DNA from: Akkermansia sp. RCC_12PD
GTDB lineage: Bacteria; Verrucomicrobiota; Verrucomicrobiia; Verrucomicrobiales; Akkermansiaceae
DNA length: 64,000 nucleotides
Direction of reading: 5' to 3'
Assembly: GCF_036417355.1 (NCBI RefSeq)
Contig: NZ_CP143889.1
Location: 1,798,001 to 1,862,000, forward strand
A program made the translations under genes and the position numbers. Below the pieces are notes generated by a model. It was not told where the DNA came from. It made no database searches and saw only the letters and a list, made by a program, of their open reading frames with translations. Positions 27,344-36,812 of this stretch are shown here, in pieces. Position 1 is the first letter of the stretch, and each line of letters begins with the position of its first letter.

Positions 27344-29772
27344 AATCCCTTTTTCCCATCAGTGCCGGACTGGCGGCCCTGGCAGTATGCGCCGTCGCCC
27401 AGGAGCATATCCCGGACGCCGCTCCGGTGGACGACGGTCCGCTGGTTGCCAATCCGGAGCAGGACAGCCTGGACATGGCGGACATGCTGTACAAGCAATC
27501 CCAGGAGCCGCAGACGAAGGCGAACCCGCAGGAATATGCGCGCCTGCTTGATCTGAGCCTGCGCAAGTACCTTGAATTGTCCCAGCGGTTCCCCCGTTCC
27601 CCCCAGGCTCCTCTGGCAGAATACCGCGCGGCCATGTGCCTGACGGAGCTCGGAAGGAAAGAGGAAGCCCATACTCTCTTCCAGAGGCTGACGCAGACGG
27701 GAACCCCGGCTCTGGTCGCCGCTTCCGCCTACCGTCTGGCTACGGATGCCTCCGCCGCCGGAGAGACGGACAAGGCCATCCAGTATTACCAGCTTGTTAT
27801 CCGCAGCGCGGAGCAGAATGATTTGAAGGTGGATGCTCAATACCGTTTGGGACGCCTTTTTCTGGCCAGCGGTAATCCGGAAGCTGCTGCCAACATGTTT
27901 TGCGCGGTGATCGGCAATCCCCAGGCGGACAAAAAATTCGTCCTGGTAGCCCGTATGGGATATGCCGCCTTGTGTGCTGATTCCGGCCGTCTGGGAGAGG
28001 CGTATGCCGAATACCGCAAGGTGCTGGACACGCCCGGAGTGGATGCAAGAAACCGTGGCATTGCCATTCTGCAGGCGGCAACGCTGGCCACCAAGCTGAA
28101 GAAGAACGCGGAGGCGCAGAGCCTTTATGAACAGATACTGAAAGATGAAACTCTGAAGGAAATGGCGCCGGAGGCCCGCATGGGGCTGCTTCTGGGTTTG
28201 TACCACATGGGCAAGTACAAGGAGGTCATGGCCCAGTACGAACAGCAGAAGGGGATGAAGATGCCGACCAAGGAAGGCCAGGTGCGCCTGCTGATGCTGA
28301 TGGGCCAGACCGCCTACAAGCTAAAGGAATACCAGAAGGGGGCGGAGTTCTTCCTGGAGGCGGAAAAAACCGTGCCTTACACGCAGGAGGCCATGCAGGC
28401 TTCCTTCTACCGGCTTTTGTGCTACAAGGAACTCAAGCAAAAGGATCTGCCTCAGCGAGCCCAGAGTTTCCTGAATCATTATGCCAAGGCGTTTCCCACC
28501 AGCGAACTCCACGACATGGTACGTTTGATGGCGGCGGAGAGCCTGTTCAGCACCAGCCCCGCGGATGCGGCCAAATTTTACGGGAGCATCAATTTTGACA
28601 AGCTTCCGCCCAAGATGCGCCCGGATATTCTTTACAAGAGTGCCTGGGCCGTTGCCCAGGCAGGCAACCGGGAAATGGCCGCCAAGCTGCTGACGACTTT
28701 CATTGACGGATATCCCCGCGATCCCCGCATCTGCGAAGCCCTGACCCTGCGGGGAGACATGTACGCCAAGACCAAAAAGGAAACAGAGGCCCTGCAGGAT
28801 TTTGACCGGGTAATTGCGCGCTGGCCGAAGGAGGAATCCGCGGCCGCCGCCTGGCAGAGGGCCGCGCAGATTTATGCCGGCCGCCAGGACCTGGTAAATA
28901 TGGCGAAGTATTACGAAGGGCTGATCAAGAATTTTCCGAAGGCCTCCCCCGCCGCCCTGGCGGAAGCCCATTTCCTGCTGGGCCGTGCGGCGTTTGACCA
29001 GGGGGATTTTCAATCCTCTATCAGCCACATGTCGGAGGCCAAGACGCTGGACCCCCAGAAATATGGGGAACAGGTCAACGTCCTCACCGTTCTTTCCTAC
29101 CACAAGCTCCAGGACGTAAACAAATTGAAGGAGGCCCTGGAAACCCTCCAGAAGGAAAACCCGGCGGCCGTGTCCCGCGTGCCGGACGTGATTCCCGCAT
29201 GGCTGGGCCTTCAGGCTTACGGAATGAAGGATCTGGAGACGGCGGACAAGTACATGACCTGGGCCACCCAGAACGACCAGCTCCAGAACGTGAAGAAAGT
29301 GATCTGGCGCAATCTGGCGAAAGTGCGCCTGGCCTTGAAAAAGTATGACCGCGCCCTTGTGGCTTCCAACAACTTCCTGAAGGTGGAGGACCAGCCCTAC
29401 CGCCGTGCGGACGGCATGCTGGACAAAGCCTCCATCCTGCTGGGCCTGGGCAAGTATGCGGATGCCCGGAAAACGGCGGAGGAAGCGCTTGCCCTGGGGG
29501 TGGAAGGCCCCCTGATGGCCTCTCTGAAAATCGTGCTGGGGGACATCTCCTATGCGGAAAAGAAATTTGATGAGGCAGCCAAGCATTACGGCGTTACGGC
29601 GGAGTTGTTCGTCAACGACGCGGAGCTGAAACCCAAGGCCCTGTTCAAGGCGGCGGAAGCTCTGGACAAGGCCGGCCGCAAGTCGGAGGCTTCCCAGTAC
29701 CGCGCCCGCCTGCAGAAGGAATTCCCGGACTGGAAGCAGGAAGGGGAGTCACTGCCGCCGGATGCCCGCTAG
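27340..29772 (+). CDS. Secreted TPR-repeat protein of the ExbBD operon
   Basis: An 810-residue protein with a signal peptide (about 1-20, SAGLAALAVCAVAQ). Many tetratricopeptide-type repeats then run to the end, with A-x-Y-R-L, F-x-x-A-x-K-x-Y and similar helical pairs about 34-36 residues apart. It should be periplasmic. Its four-base overlap with exbD suggests it acts with the ExbBD motor, much as YbgF/CpoB-type or other TPR partners do in TolQR systems, but the sequence itself does not show its function. Its closest role could also be binding to the cell-wall enzyme encoded next. Confidence 0.8.
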   Translation: MKSLFPISAGLAALAVCAVAQEHIPDAAPVDDGPLVANPEQDSLDMADMLYKQSQEPQTKANPQEYARLLDLSLRKYLELSQRFPRSPQAPLAEYRAAMCLTELGRKEEAHTLFQRLTQTGTPALVAASAYRLATDASAAGETDKAIQYYQLVIRSAEQNDLKVDAQYRLGRLFLASGNPEAAANMFCAVIGNPQADKKFVLVARMGYAALCADSGRLGEAYAEYRKVLDTPGVDARNRGIAILQAATLATKLKKNAEAQSLYEQILKDETLKEMAPEARMGLLLGLYHMGKYKEVMAQYEQQKGMKMPTKEGQVRLLMLMGQTAYKLKEYQKGAEFFLEAEKTVPYTQEAMQASFYRLLCYKELKQKDLPQRAQSFLNHYAKAFPTSELHDMVRLMAAESLFSTSPADAAKFYGSINFDKLPPKMRPDILYKSAWAVAQAGNREMAAKLLTTFIDGYPRDPRICEALTLRGDMYAKTKKETEALQDFDRVIARWPKEESAAAAWQRAAQIYAGRQDLVNMAKYYEGLIKNFPKASPAALAEAHFLLGRAAFDQGDFQSSISHMSEAKTLDPQKYGEQVNVLTVLSYHKLQDVNKLKEALETLQKENPAAVSRVPDVIPAWLGLQAYGMKDLETADKYMTWATQNDQLQNVKKVIWRNLAKVRLALKKYDRALVASNNFLKVEDQPYRRADGMLDKASILLGLGKYADARKTAEEALALGVEGPLMASLKIVLGDISYAEKKFDEAAKHYGVTAELFVNDAELKPKALFKAAEALDKAGRKSEASQYRARLQKEFPDWKQEGESLPPDAR

Positions 29773-29796
29773 ACGTCTGGAACGATTGGAAACGGA

Positions 29797-31590
29797 ATGG
29801 AGAACAGGCGCAAAAGATGGTATGATCTGTTCGGATTGCTGCCCCGCAATCTGGGGCGCGTCCTGCTGTGGCTGAGCATCATCCCTATCTCGTTCATCAT
29901 CATCCTGATCATTTACGCGTGGCGGGCGGACCAGTATAATCTGGACGAAGTTCTGGCTCCCCTGGAAAACTGCGCCGCCTATGACCGGAACGGCCAGTGG
30001 ATAGGCACCCTGACGGACCACGACCGCGTTTACGTAGCGCGCCATGAATTGCCGGATAATCTGGTGAACGCCTTCATCGCGCGGGAGGACGAAGCCTTTT
30101 TCGATCACGGCGGCATCGTTTACACGTCCATCATCCGCTCCATCTGCCGGAACCTGACCACCCTCTCCTATGCGCAGGGAGCTTCCACCATCACCATGCA
30201 GCTTGCCCGGAATTGTTATGAACTGGGGGGAAAAACGCTGGACCGGAAAATCCTGGAGATGGCCGTAGCCCGCCGTATAGAAGGAAAATATTCCAAGGAT
30301 GAAATATTGACGGCCTACCTGAACCGGATTTACTTCGGCCAGCAATGCTACGGCATCGCCCAGGCCGCGGATCTGTATTTCGGCAAAAAAGTGGGAGACC
30401 TGACTCTGGCGGAATGCGCCACGCTGGCCGGGCTGGTGCGCGGCCCTTCCATATACAACCCCGTTTCCAGCCCGGAGGCCGCCGTCAAGGTGCGCAATGC
30501 CACGCTGGAACGCATGCTTGAATGCGAATTCATCACCCAAGAGCAAATGTGGAAGGCATCCTCGGAACCGATGACCGTGGCGGGAGAAAAGGAGGCCAGC
30601 CCCGCGTCCTATCCCATTCTGGTGATTTCCCGTGAATTGGGCAGTCTTGCCTGCTGTGACCAGCAGGAAGAGACTTCCAGCATTTTTGTGATGACCACGC
30701 TGGATTTGGATTTTCAGAGAATGGTAGAGGAGATGAGTGAGCCGGCCCTCATTGCTTTGGAGAATTCCCCTGTATGGAGCGGCCTTCCGAAGAGGGTGGA
30801 CAACCATCTGAAAGGCTGCGTCCAGGCTGCCGTGTTGTGCGTGGATTCCCGCAAAGGCGACATACTGGCCGTTACGGGAGGCCGCTCCGCCCTGGACGGC
30901 GTGGACAGATGGCAGGCAAAGGTAATGCCCGGTGAATTGTTCACGCCTGTCGTCAACCTGTGCGCCGTGGACCAGCGCCGGACCGTCATCCGCAGCAACC
31001 CGGAAGTGACGGGGCGCGGCGTGGGATTCAACACTGTCATTGAAACGGCGGGAAAAGCCGGGTACAAGGGGGATTTGCCGCGTTCTCCGGAACTGTATGC
31101 CGGGAAGTTCCGCACGTCCCTGGCGGATGCCGTCAACGCGCTGTACATGATTGGCAACGGCGGACTCAACGTGCAGCTTTCCGCAGTCCGCCAGGTGGGA
31201 ACGACCAAAAAAAACCTGGTGATGGTGAATGCTCCTTCTTCGGAGGAAACCCACCGTGAAATCCTTCCGCGGGAATCCGTCCATCTGGTGGCGGGGCTTC
31301 CCCCCTTCCGCTATGACGAACGTACCAGAAGGACGGTCGTGAATGTGGCGTTGCCTGAATATAGCGGGCATTTCTCCTCTGTCAGAGGCCGTTATTATAC
31401 CGTGTACGTCTGGGTCGGATTCGATGCCCCGGATGAAGCCGTATACAAGAAAAGGGGTGTTTCCGCCGCCCTGGCGAAGACATGTTCTACACTGGCGGAG
31501 AACGTGTACATCCGAGCGGAAGAGGCCAGAAAGGCTGCTGCCGCCGAGCGCCGCGAGCAGGAAACTCCGCAGGGGCAGACCTCCCTTTAA
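29797..31590 (+). CDS. Peptidoglycan glycosyltransferase (GT51) with degenerate transpeptidase domain
   Basis: A 597-residue bitopic protein with a membrane helix near 20-41. The GT51 domain is intact: EDEAFFDHGG (Glu97/Asp98 region), QGASTITMQLARN at 127-139, RRIEGKYSKDEILTAYLNRIYFG, and LAECATLAGLVRGPSIYNP. It should polymerise glycan strands from lipid II. The C-terminal half keeps the outline of the PBP transpeptidase, but the active-site S-x-x-K position reads PGELFT (378-383), with Glu for Ser and Thr for Lys. The usual K-T-G is also absent before the YVWVGFDAP strand. It is therefore probably a glycosyltransferase only. It sits 24 bp after the TPR gene. Confidence 0.9.
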   Translation: MENRRKRWYDLFGLLPRNLGRVLLWLSIIPISFIIILIIYAWRADQYNLDEVLAPLENCAAYDRNGQWIGTLTDHDRVYVARHELPDNLVNAFIAREDEAFFDHGGIVYTSIIRSICRNLTTLSYAQGASTITMQLARNCYELGGKTLDRKILEMAVARRIEGKYSKDEILTAYLNRIYFGQQCYGIAQAADLYFGKKVGDLTLAECATLAGLVRGPSIYNPVSSPEAAVKVRNATLERMLECEFITQEQMWKASSEPMTVAGEKEASPASYPILVISRELGSLACCDQQEETSSIFVMTTLDLDFQRMVEEMSEPALIALENSPVWSGLPKRVDNHLKGCVQAAVLCVDSRKGDILAVTGGRSALDGVDRWQAKVMPGELFTPVVNLCAVDQRRTVIRSNPEVTGRGVGFNTVIETAGKAGYKGDLPRSPELYAGKFRTSLADAVNALYMIGNGGLNVQLSAVRQVGTTKKNLVMVNAPSSEETHREILPRESVHLVAGLPPFRYDERTRRTVVNVALPEYSGHFSSVRGRYYTVYVWVGFDAPDEAVYKKRGVSAALAKTCSTLAENVYIRAEEARKAAAAERREQETPQGQTSL

Positions 31591-31614
31591 ACGATTTTTT
31601 TATTCAAACATATC

Positions 31615-32379
31615 ATGAACCACTCGCCTGAAATGACCGTAGCCATCCGGGCGGCCAAGTCCGCCGGAGCCTTCCTGAAAAAGCATTTTTATGACCGGAA
31701 GAAGGTGGATGAAGCCAGCCAGAACGACATCAAGCTGGAACTGGACAAGCTGTCCCAGAAACTGATCACGGAGGAAATCCTCTCCGCTTTCCCCACTCAC
31801 GCCGTGCTGGGGGAGGAAGGCTACACCGGAGACCGGAACAGCGAAAACGAATGGATCGTGGACCCCATTGACGGCACGGTGAATTATTTCTATACCATTC
31901 CGTGGTTTTGTGTGTCCATCGCCCTCCGCCGCGGCGGGGAAGTGGTGCTGGGCGTGATTTACGATCCCATGATGGACGAATGCTGGCATGTGGAAAAAGG
32001 CGGTGTTCCGTACATGAACGGCGTACCGATGCATTGCAGCTTCCGGAAGCGCATGGCGGAGGCCGTCGTATTCGTGGGGCACGGGAAGACGGACGGTTCC
32101 AAGGAAAAGGGAATTGAACGCTTTGCCAAAATCGCCTGGCAGGTGCGCAAGGTGCGCAACAACGGTTCCGCCGCCCTCGCTCTCGCCTACATTGCCTGCG
32201 GCAGGTTTGACGCCTATGTGGAAAGCGTCATTTCCATCTGGGACATTGCCGCCGGCGTCCTGCTGGTGGAAGCCGCCGGAGGAAAGGTGATTCTGGAACC
32301 GAAGAAGGACAATCCGGAACAGTTCGCCATTGTTGCCTGGAACGGATGCATCCCGATCGTGGAAGCCCTCGGAGAATAA
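31615..32379 (+). CDS. Inositol monophosphatase family protein
   Basis: A 254-residue metal-dependent phosphatase. GEEGY at 66-70 supplies a metal ligand, and WIVDPIDGTVN at 80-90 carries Asp83, Asp86, Gly87 and Thr88. The second signature, ISIWDIAAGVLLVEAAGG, is near 213-230. Substrate cannot be read from the sequence; IMPase, CysQ/histidinol-phosphatase or SuhB-type roles are all seen in this family. It is part of the exbB-to-MBL run of genes on the plus strand. Confidence 0.9.
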   Translation: MNHSPEMTVAIRAAKSAGAFLKKHFYDRKKVDEASQNDIKLELDKLSQKLITEEILSAFPTHAVLGEEGYTGDRNSENEWIVDPIDGTVNYFYTIPWFCVSIALRRGGEVVLGVIYDPMMDECWHVEKGGVPYMNGVPMHCSFRKRMAEAVVFVGHGKTDGSKEKGIERFAKIAWQVRKVRNNGSAALALAYIACGRFDAYVESVISIWDIAAGVLLVEAAGGKVILEPKKDNPEQFAIVAWNGCIPIVEALGE

Positions 32380-32397
32380 CCCCAGTACTATTGACGG

Positions 32398-32907
32398 ATG
32401 AACATCATGATTGCACTGACCGGGCTGGGTTACGACATTCACCGTTTTGCGGAAGCCCCCCGCCCGCTGATGCTGGGCGGCGTACACATTCCCTCCGGCA
32501 GAGGGCTGGACGGCCATTCCGATGCGGACGTCCTGAGCCATGCCGTTGCGGACGCCCTGCTGGGCGCCGCCGGACTGCCGGACATCGGCTTCTGGTTCCC
32601 TCCGGGCGATCCCGCCTGCAAGGACATTTCCTCCCTGGACATTGTGGCCAAGGCCGTTTCCCTGATCCGGGAACGCGGCGGCCGCGTGGTCAACGTGGAT
32701 TCCTCCCTGATTGCGGAAGCACCGCGCATTTCTCCGTATCTGGAGCAGATGAAAAACGCTCTGGGTTCCGCACTGGGCATCTCAGCCGCCCGAGTGGGGG
32801 TAAAGGCCACCACGAATGAGCAGCTTGGCGCGCTGGGGCGCCGGGAAGGCATCGCCGCCTTTGCCGTGGCGTCCATCCTGATGCCGGAAGAAGAGTTGCA
32901 GCCGTAA
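32398..32907 (+). CDS. ispF: 2-C-methyl-D-erythritol 2,4-cyclodiphosphate synthase
   Basis: A 169-residue enzyme of the MEP isoprenoid pathway. The zinc ligands fall in GYDIHRF (Asp13, His15) and SHAVADALLGAAGL (His48). GHSDADV, DIGFWFPPGD and VKATTNEQLGALGRREGIAA are all family segments. Starts at ATG 32398 and 32407 are both possible. In the normal trimer each active site lies between two subunits. Confidence 0.96.
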   Translation: MNIMIALTGLGYDIHRFAEAPRPLMLGGVHIPSGRGLDGHSDADVLSHAVADALLGAAGLPDIGFWFPPGDPACKDISSLDIVAKAVSLIRERGGRVVNVDSSLIAEAPRISPYLEQMKNALGSALGISAARVGVKATTNEQLGALGRREGIAAFAVASILMPEEELQP

Positions 32908-32913
32908 CCGTTT

Positions 32914-33717
32914 ATGGATCGCCTCCTGGTTTTCGGCACGGGGAACGCCACCGTCACGGAATGCTACAATACCTGTTTTTCCCTGACGGACGGCAAGGAA
33001 TTCCTGCTGGTGGACGCCGGCGGAGGCAATGGCATCCTGGGCATTTTGAAACATATGAAAGTTCCGGTGGAAAGGATGCATCACGCTTTTCTTTCCCACC
33101 GGCACACGGACCACATGCTGGGCATGGTATGGGTGATCCGCCTCATCGGGACCATGATGACTCAGGACCGTTATGAAGGAACGTTTACGGTTTATTGCCA
33201 CCGGGAACTGGCGGCGGATCTGGAATGCCTGGTACGCATGACGCTGGACAAAAGGGTTGTGCGTCTGGTCGGGGAACGCATCTTCATGGTTCCGGTGGAA
33301 GATGGAGAGGAAGTGAACGCCGTACCGTACCGGCTGACCTGTTTTGACATTCATTCGGACAAGACGCGCCAGTTCGGCTTTTCCACGGTGCTGAACGGGG
33401 GAGGCAGGCTTGTTTTCCTGGGAGACGAACCGTACCGCGATGCCTGCGAGCCTTATGTCCGCGGCGCCCGCTGGCTGCTTAGCGAAGCCTTTTGCCTGCA
33501 TTCGCAGGCCGACGTGTTCAAGCCCTATGAAAAATACCACAGCACGGTCAAGGATGCCTGCGAGCTGGCGGAAAGGATGAACATTCCCAATCTGGTGCTT
33601 TGGCATACGGAAGACAGTAATCTTGCCTGCCGCCGTTCCTTATATTCTCAGGAAGGGCGGATGTATTATTCCGGCAACCTGGTCATTCCGGATGACGCTG
33701 ATATTGTCGCCCTTTAA
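32914..33717 (+). CDS. MBL-fold metallo-hydrolase, RNase Z-like
   Basis: A 267-residue member of the metallo-beta-lactamase fold. LLVDAGGGNG (31-40) precedes SHRHTDH (His62, His64, Asp66, His67), the metal-binding core. FLGDEPY (usually GD-x) and LWHTEDSN near 229 supply later ligands. The layout is closest to small RNase Z-like or hydrolase proteins, but the substrate cannot be told from sequence. It is the last gene of the plus-strand run and is followed by palindromic element A. Confidence 0.8.
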   Translation: MDRLLVFGTGNATVTECYNTCFSLTDGKEFLLVDAGGGNGILGILKHMKVPVERMHHAFLSHRHTDHMLGMVWVIRLIGTMMTQDRYEGTFTVYCHRELAADLECLVRMTLDKRVVRLVGERIFMVPVEDGEEVNAVPYRLTCFDIHSDKTRQFGFSTVLNGGGRLVFLGDEPYRDACEPYVRGARWLLSEAFCLHSQADVFKPYEKYHSTVKDACELAERMNIPNLVLWHTEDSNLACRRSLYSQEGRMYYSGNLVIPDDADIVAL

Positions 33718-33732
33718 TTTGGCGAAATAGAG

Positions 33733-33916
33733 GCGGATTAAGAATCCGCGGTCAATGACAATTTTTGGCGTTTAAGGGATTTGATCATAAGATCATGTTT
33801 ACTGAGCAAACAATACAAAAGAGCACTGGAATTTGATAATTTTATAATATACTGCTGACTAGTGGATTGTATTATTTCATAACAATAATGTTTCCAACCG
33901 CGGATTCTTAATCCGC
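33733..33916. repeat. Paired palindromic element A
   Basis: CCGCGGATTCTTAATCCGC is present as a perfect 19-bp inverted pair, at 33733-33751 (reverse) and 33898-33916. Each copy is itself a palindrome around a three-base centre (AAG in one, CTT in the other). The 146 bp between are AT-rich and hold no frame of note. The element lies in the 460-bp gap between the MBL gene and yidC. That gap has no gene I can support, only this element and two terminators. Confidence 0.8.
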
Positions 33917-33997
33917 TAGTTTGCCATTGAGTGGATGCGGTAATGTTTTCAGCAACAAACCGCTCCCATGAACAATTACATGATATAGACGAGAGAA

Positions 33998-34030
33998 ACC
34001 GGACTTCTTGAAAAGGAAGTCCGGTTTTTT
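33998..34030 (+). terminator. Terminator of the exbB-to-MBL run
   Basis: ACCGGACTTC at 33998-34007 pairs with GAAGTCCGGT at 34016-34025, followed by T6. It lies 280 bp after the last gene, beyond element A. Confidence 0.75.
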
Positions 34031-34118
34031 AGAAGGTGGCGTTCCGTTAACTTATACCTTTCTTTTCCCTGCATCCCGGATCTGGTCTTTCCGTGAGGGT
34101 ATGTTCCTCCGTGAACGC

Positions 34119-34149
34119 AAAAAAGTGCGCCCGCATGATCGGGCGCACT
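34119..34149 (-). terminator. yidC cluster terminator
   Basis: AGTGCGCCCG at 34124-34133 pairs perfectly with CGGGCGCACT at 34140-34149, and on the minus strand a T6 run follows. It lies 32 bp beyond the yidC stop. Confidence 0.85.
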
Positions 34150-34180
34150 GTGAAAGGGAAGGAGGAATAAAAGCGTCCGC

Positions 34181-36076
34181 CTATTTTTTGGGCGTCACAT
34201 TGCGCATGTTGCGCCCCTTGGCTTTGCGCTGCTGCTCTTCCAGGGCCACGCGCTGCTGTTCCATCATCCGCTGGAAGAAGCCGGGCTTTTTCTTCTTCTG
34301 GGACGGAGCCAGCACGGGCATGGGCAGGCGGCGAATCAGCGCCGTCTGGCCGATGGAAATGAGGTTCTGCGTGGTCCAGTACAGGGCCAGGGCGGAAGCG
34401 AAGTTATAACAGAACAGGAAGAACATCAGGGGCATCAGATTCATGATGATGCGCTGGGAACGTTCGCCCGCCTGCGGTGTCATCCGCATTTGCACGATCA
34501 TCGTGACGGCCATGATGAGCGGCAGGATGTTGATCGGGATGCCGAACAGGTGGCCGACGGTATCGGGCAGGGACAAGTCCGTCATCCACAGGCAGAAGGG
34601 CTGTCCCCGCAGTTCCGCGGAATATTGAAGCACGCGGTAGAAGGCGAAGAAGATGGGAATCTGGATGAGCATGGGTACGCAGCCGCTGGCCGGATTGATG
34701 CCGTATTTCTGGTACAGCTTCATCATTTCCATGTTCACCTTCTGGGGGTCGTCCGGATATTTTTCCTTGAGTTTCGCCATTTCCGGCTGAACCAGGGACA
34801 TGCGCTTCATTGCCAGATAGGATTTTTTGTGCAGCGGCCAGATAAGAGCACGGACGACGATGGTCATGCAGATGATGGCTACGCCCCAGTTGCCGAACCA
34901 CCCGTGGAACAGGTTGAGCAGCCAGTTCATCGGCACGCTCAGGAAGACGAGCCAGCCGTAGGCCATGATGTCGCTGATGGCGGGATAGGTAAGGTTCAGG
35001 TCGCGCAGATAGGCATTGAATTTGGGGCCTGTGTAAATATCGTAGGTGAGTGTCTTGATCTCGTTGGGCGCCATGGCCAGGTTGGGAATACCCATGGCCA
35101 GGGTCACACCGGGCACCAAGGCATTGTTTTCATGGGCTAGGGGAAATTCCTGGCGCGTGGCGTACACCGTGGAGCCTGCGGATTGTTCCTGCGGAATGAG
35201 GATGGTGGCGTAGTACTGGCTCATCACCCCGGCGTAGGTCAGGTCCTTCAGTGGGCCTTCCAGCACGCGGGGCTTGGCGGTGCTGAAAAAGCCGCCCGTG
35301 AAGTGGGAGGGGGCCTCCTGTTCCAGGGAGCCGTCCGCATGGTAGAAAAGGTGGGTGTAGGTATCCTTGGGTTCGCTCTTGGCGATGGGGTAGGCACTCC
35401 CTGCAAAGATGCCCAGATAGCGCAAATCCTGGACATTGGGGGCTTTGTTGAGAAGGGAGACGGTCAGGCGGATGATGTATTTGCTGCCGGGGAGCACTTT
35501 TCCGGAAGAGTCCGTGACGGGGTGGAGCGTGTAGGTCTTGGAAATGAAAAGCTGGCGCGCGGCGTCATAGCCTTCCAGGGTGACGGAGTCCGCCGTGCGC
35601 TTGACTTCCTTGTACACCGTGTTGTCATAGGAAGGGTCCTGCGTGGCGTCCATGTTGAAGACGAGTTCGCCAATGCCCCGGTTCTGCGCCTCGTTGATGG
35701 TGATGTTGTGGTCCGTAACCTTCTGTGTGTCTACAATGTCGTTGTGAAGAGTGACGCCACCGATGGAGCCGCCGATGCGGTTGAAAGTGTAAGTGATGAA
35801 GGGCTTTTGCTGGCCATCCACCTCTTCTGTAGCCACGAGGGTGATCGGATTGTTCTTGTCTTCCTCCAGGGCCTGATTGGCGGAAAGCTGTCCTGAAGTA
35901 GCGGGTTCGGAGGCTGTTGAAGTTCCCGGCGCGGCAGTGTTTACGGCGGAAACCGGCTGCTGGACGGCGACGGGAGGCGCCGTAACGGGTGTTTCCTTTT
36001 TATTGTTGCCGAGGTAAATGTTCAGGCCCAGAAGGGCGGCGCAGACGCCGACAATGATCCATGAAGTGCGATCCAT
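34181..36076 (-). CDS. yidC: Membrane protein insertase YidC
   Basis: A 631-residue Gram-negative type insertase. A first membrane helix (about 5-21) is followed by a linker rich in Ala/Pro/Thr, and by the large periplasmic domain (about 75-365). The conserved insertase core begins with SVPMNWLLNLFHGWFGNWGVAIICMTIVVRALIWPL, which includes the hydrophilic-groove Arg. SGCVPMLIQIPIFFAFYRVL and FFLFCYNFASALALYWTTQNLIS follow. A Lys/Arg-rich tail, which usually contacts the ribosome, ends the protein. It is last in the rpmH-rnpA-yidD-yidC order. Confidence 0.96.
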   Translation of the reverse strand: MDRTSWIIVGVCAALLGLNIYLGNNKKETPVTAPPVAVQQPVSAVNTAAPGTSTASEPATSGQLSANQALEEDKNNPITLVATEEVDGQQKPFITYTFNRIGGSIGGVTLHNDIVDTQKVTDHNITINEAQNRGIGELVFNMDATQDPSYDNTVYKEVKRTADSVTLEGYDAARQLFISKTYTLHPVTDSSGKVLPGSKYIIRLTVSLLNKAPNVQDLRYLGIFAGSAYPIAKSEPKDTYTHLFYHADGSLEQEAPSHFTGGFFSTAKPRVLEGPLKDLTYAGVMSQYYATILIPQEQSAGSTVYATRQEFPLAHENNALVPGVTLAMGIPNLAMAPNEIKTLTYDIYTGPKFNAYLRDLNLTYPAISDIMAYGWLVFLSVPMNWLLNLFHGWFGNWGVAIICMTIVVRALIWPLHKKSYLAMKRMSLVQPEMAKLKEKYPDDPQKVNMEMMKLYQKYGINPASGCVPMLIQIPIFFAFYRVLQYSAELRGQPFCLWMTDLSLPDTVGHLFGIPINILPLIMAVTMIVQMRMTPQAGERSQRIIMNLMPLMFFLFCYNFASALALYWTTQNLISIGQTALIRRLPMPVLAPSQKKKKPGFFQRMMEQQRVALEEQQRKAKGRNMRNVTPKK

Positions 36077-36131
36077 AATGTGATATAGCTTGGTTGGAAA
36101 AGAGTTTTACAGGGAGAGGGAGAAAAGTGAG

Positions 36132-36380
36132 TTAGCGGGAAGGGCGGGGAGGCGGCACGGGATCATACCCTGAACCGCCCCAGGGGTTGCATCTTAAAAT
36201 GCGCCATGTTCCAAGAATAAAACCGCGCCAGGCTCCGTGGACCTGGACGGCCCGGATGAAGTATTGGGAACAGGTGGGAGTGTAACGGCAGCCGCAACCG
36301 GGGCCCCCCAGCGCGTGAAGAGGGGCACTGATGAAGAATTGGTAACCCCGAACCAGGGTGATAAGCAGCCATTTCATCAT
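36132..36380 (-). CDS. yidD: Membrane protein insertion efficiency factor YidD
   Basis: An 82-residue protein with the YidD signature [22 protein letters not shown] and the closing [13 protein letters not shown]. The start overlaps the rnpA stop by four bases (ATGA at 36380-36377); ATG at 36377 is also possible. YidD assists YidC-dependent insertion. The frame is open further upstream inside rnpA but the residues there are not YidD-like. Confidence 0.94.
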   Translation of the reverse strand: MMKWLLITLVRGYQFFISAPLHALGGPGCGCRYTPTCSQYFIRAVQVHGAWRGFILGTWRILRCNPWGGSGYDPVPPPRPSR

Positions 36381-36748
36381 GCCGTGTCTTGTTGTCCGGA
36401 AAGCAGTTGCAGTTTTAATTTGCGGGCGGCTTTCTGCCAGTCCCGTTCCAGGTCGGAATAGCTGGCTTCCACCGCCCGCCATCTGAGCACGCACACCATG
36501 TGCACGCCCTGTTGAAAAGGCTCTCCGTGTGCCCGGAGTATTTCCCGCACCCGGCGTCTGAGCTTGTTGCGAACGACGGCGCAGCCTATTTTTTTCGTGC
36601 AGATGATGCCGAATTTGGAAGGTTCCTCCGGATCTGCCAGCGGGGCTGCGCTTAAAACAATAAGCCGACCTGCTACGGATGGTCCCTCGTTGCGTACCCG
36701 GGCAAATTGAAATGCCCTGGTCATGCTTTGTTGACGAGTAAGACGCAT
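36377..36748 (-). CDS. rnpA: Ribonuclease P protein component
   Basis: A 123-residue basic protein with the RnpA signature [15 protein letters not shown] (about 58-72) and the preceding [12 protein letters not shown]. It forms RNase P with the RNA subunit (not in this window) to mature tRNA 5' ends. It follows rpmH in the usual order and overlaps yidD. Confidence 0.93.
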   Translation of the reverse strand: MRLTRQQSMTRAFQFARVRNEGPSVAGRLIVLSAAPLADPEEPSKFGIICTKKIGCAVVRNKLRRRVREILRAHGEPFQQGVHMVCVLRWRAVEASYSDLERDWQKAARKLKLQLLSGQQDTA

Positions 36749-36812
36749 CTCCCGCGGGTCGGCCCGTGAAAAGAATGTTCCAAGGAGGCGTTAACCAAGT
36801 CCTGACGGCGAA

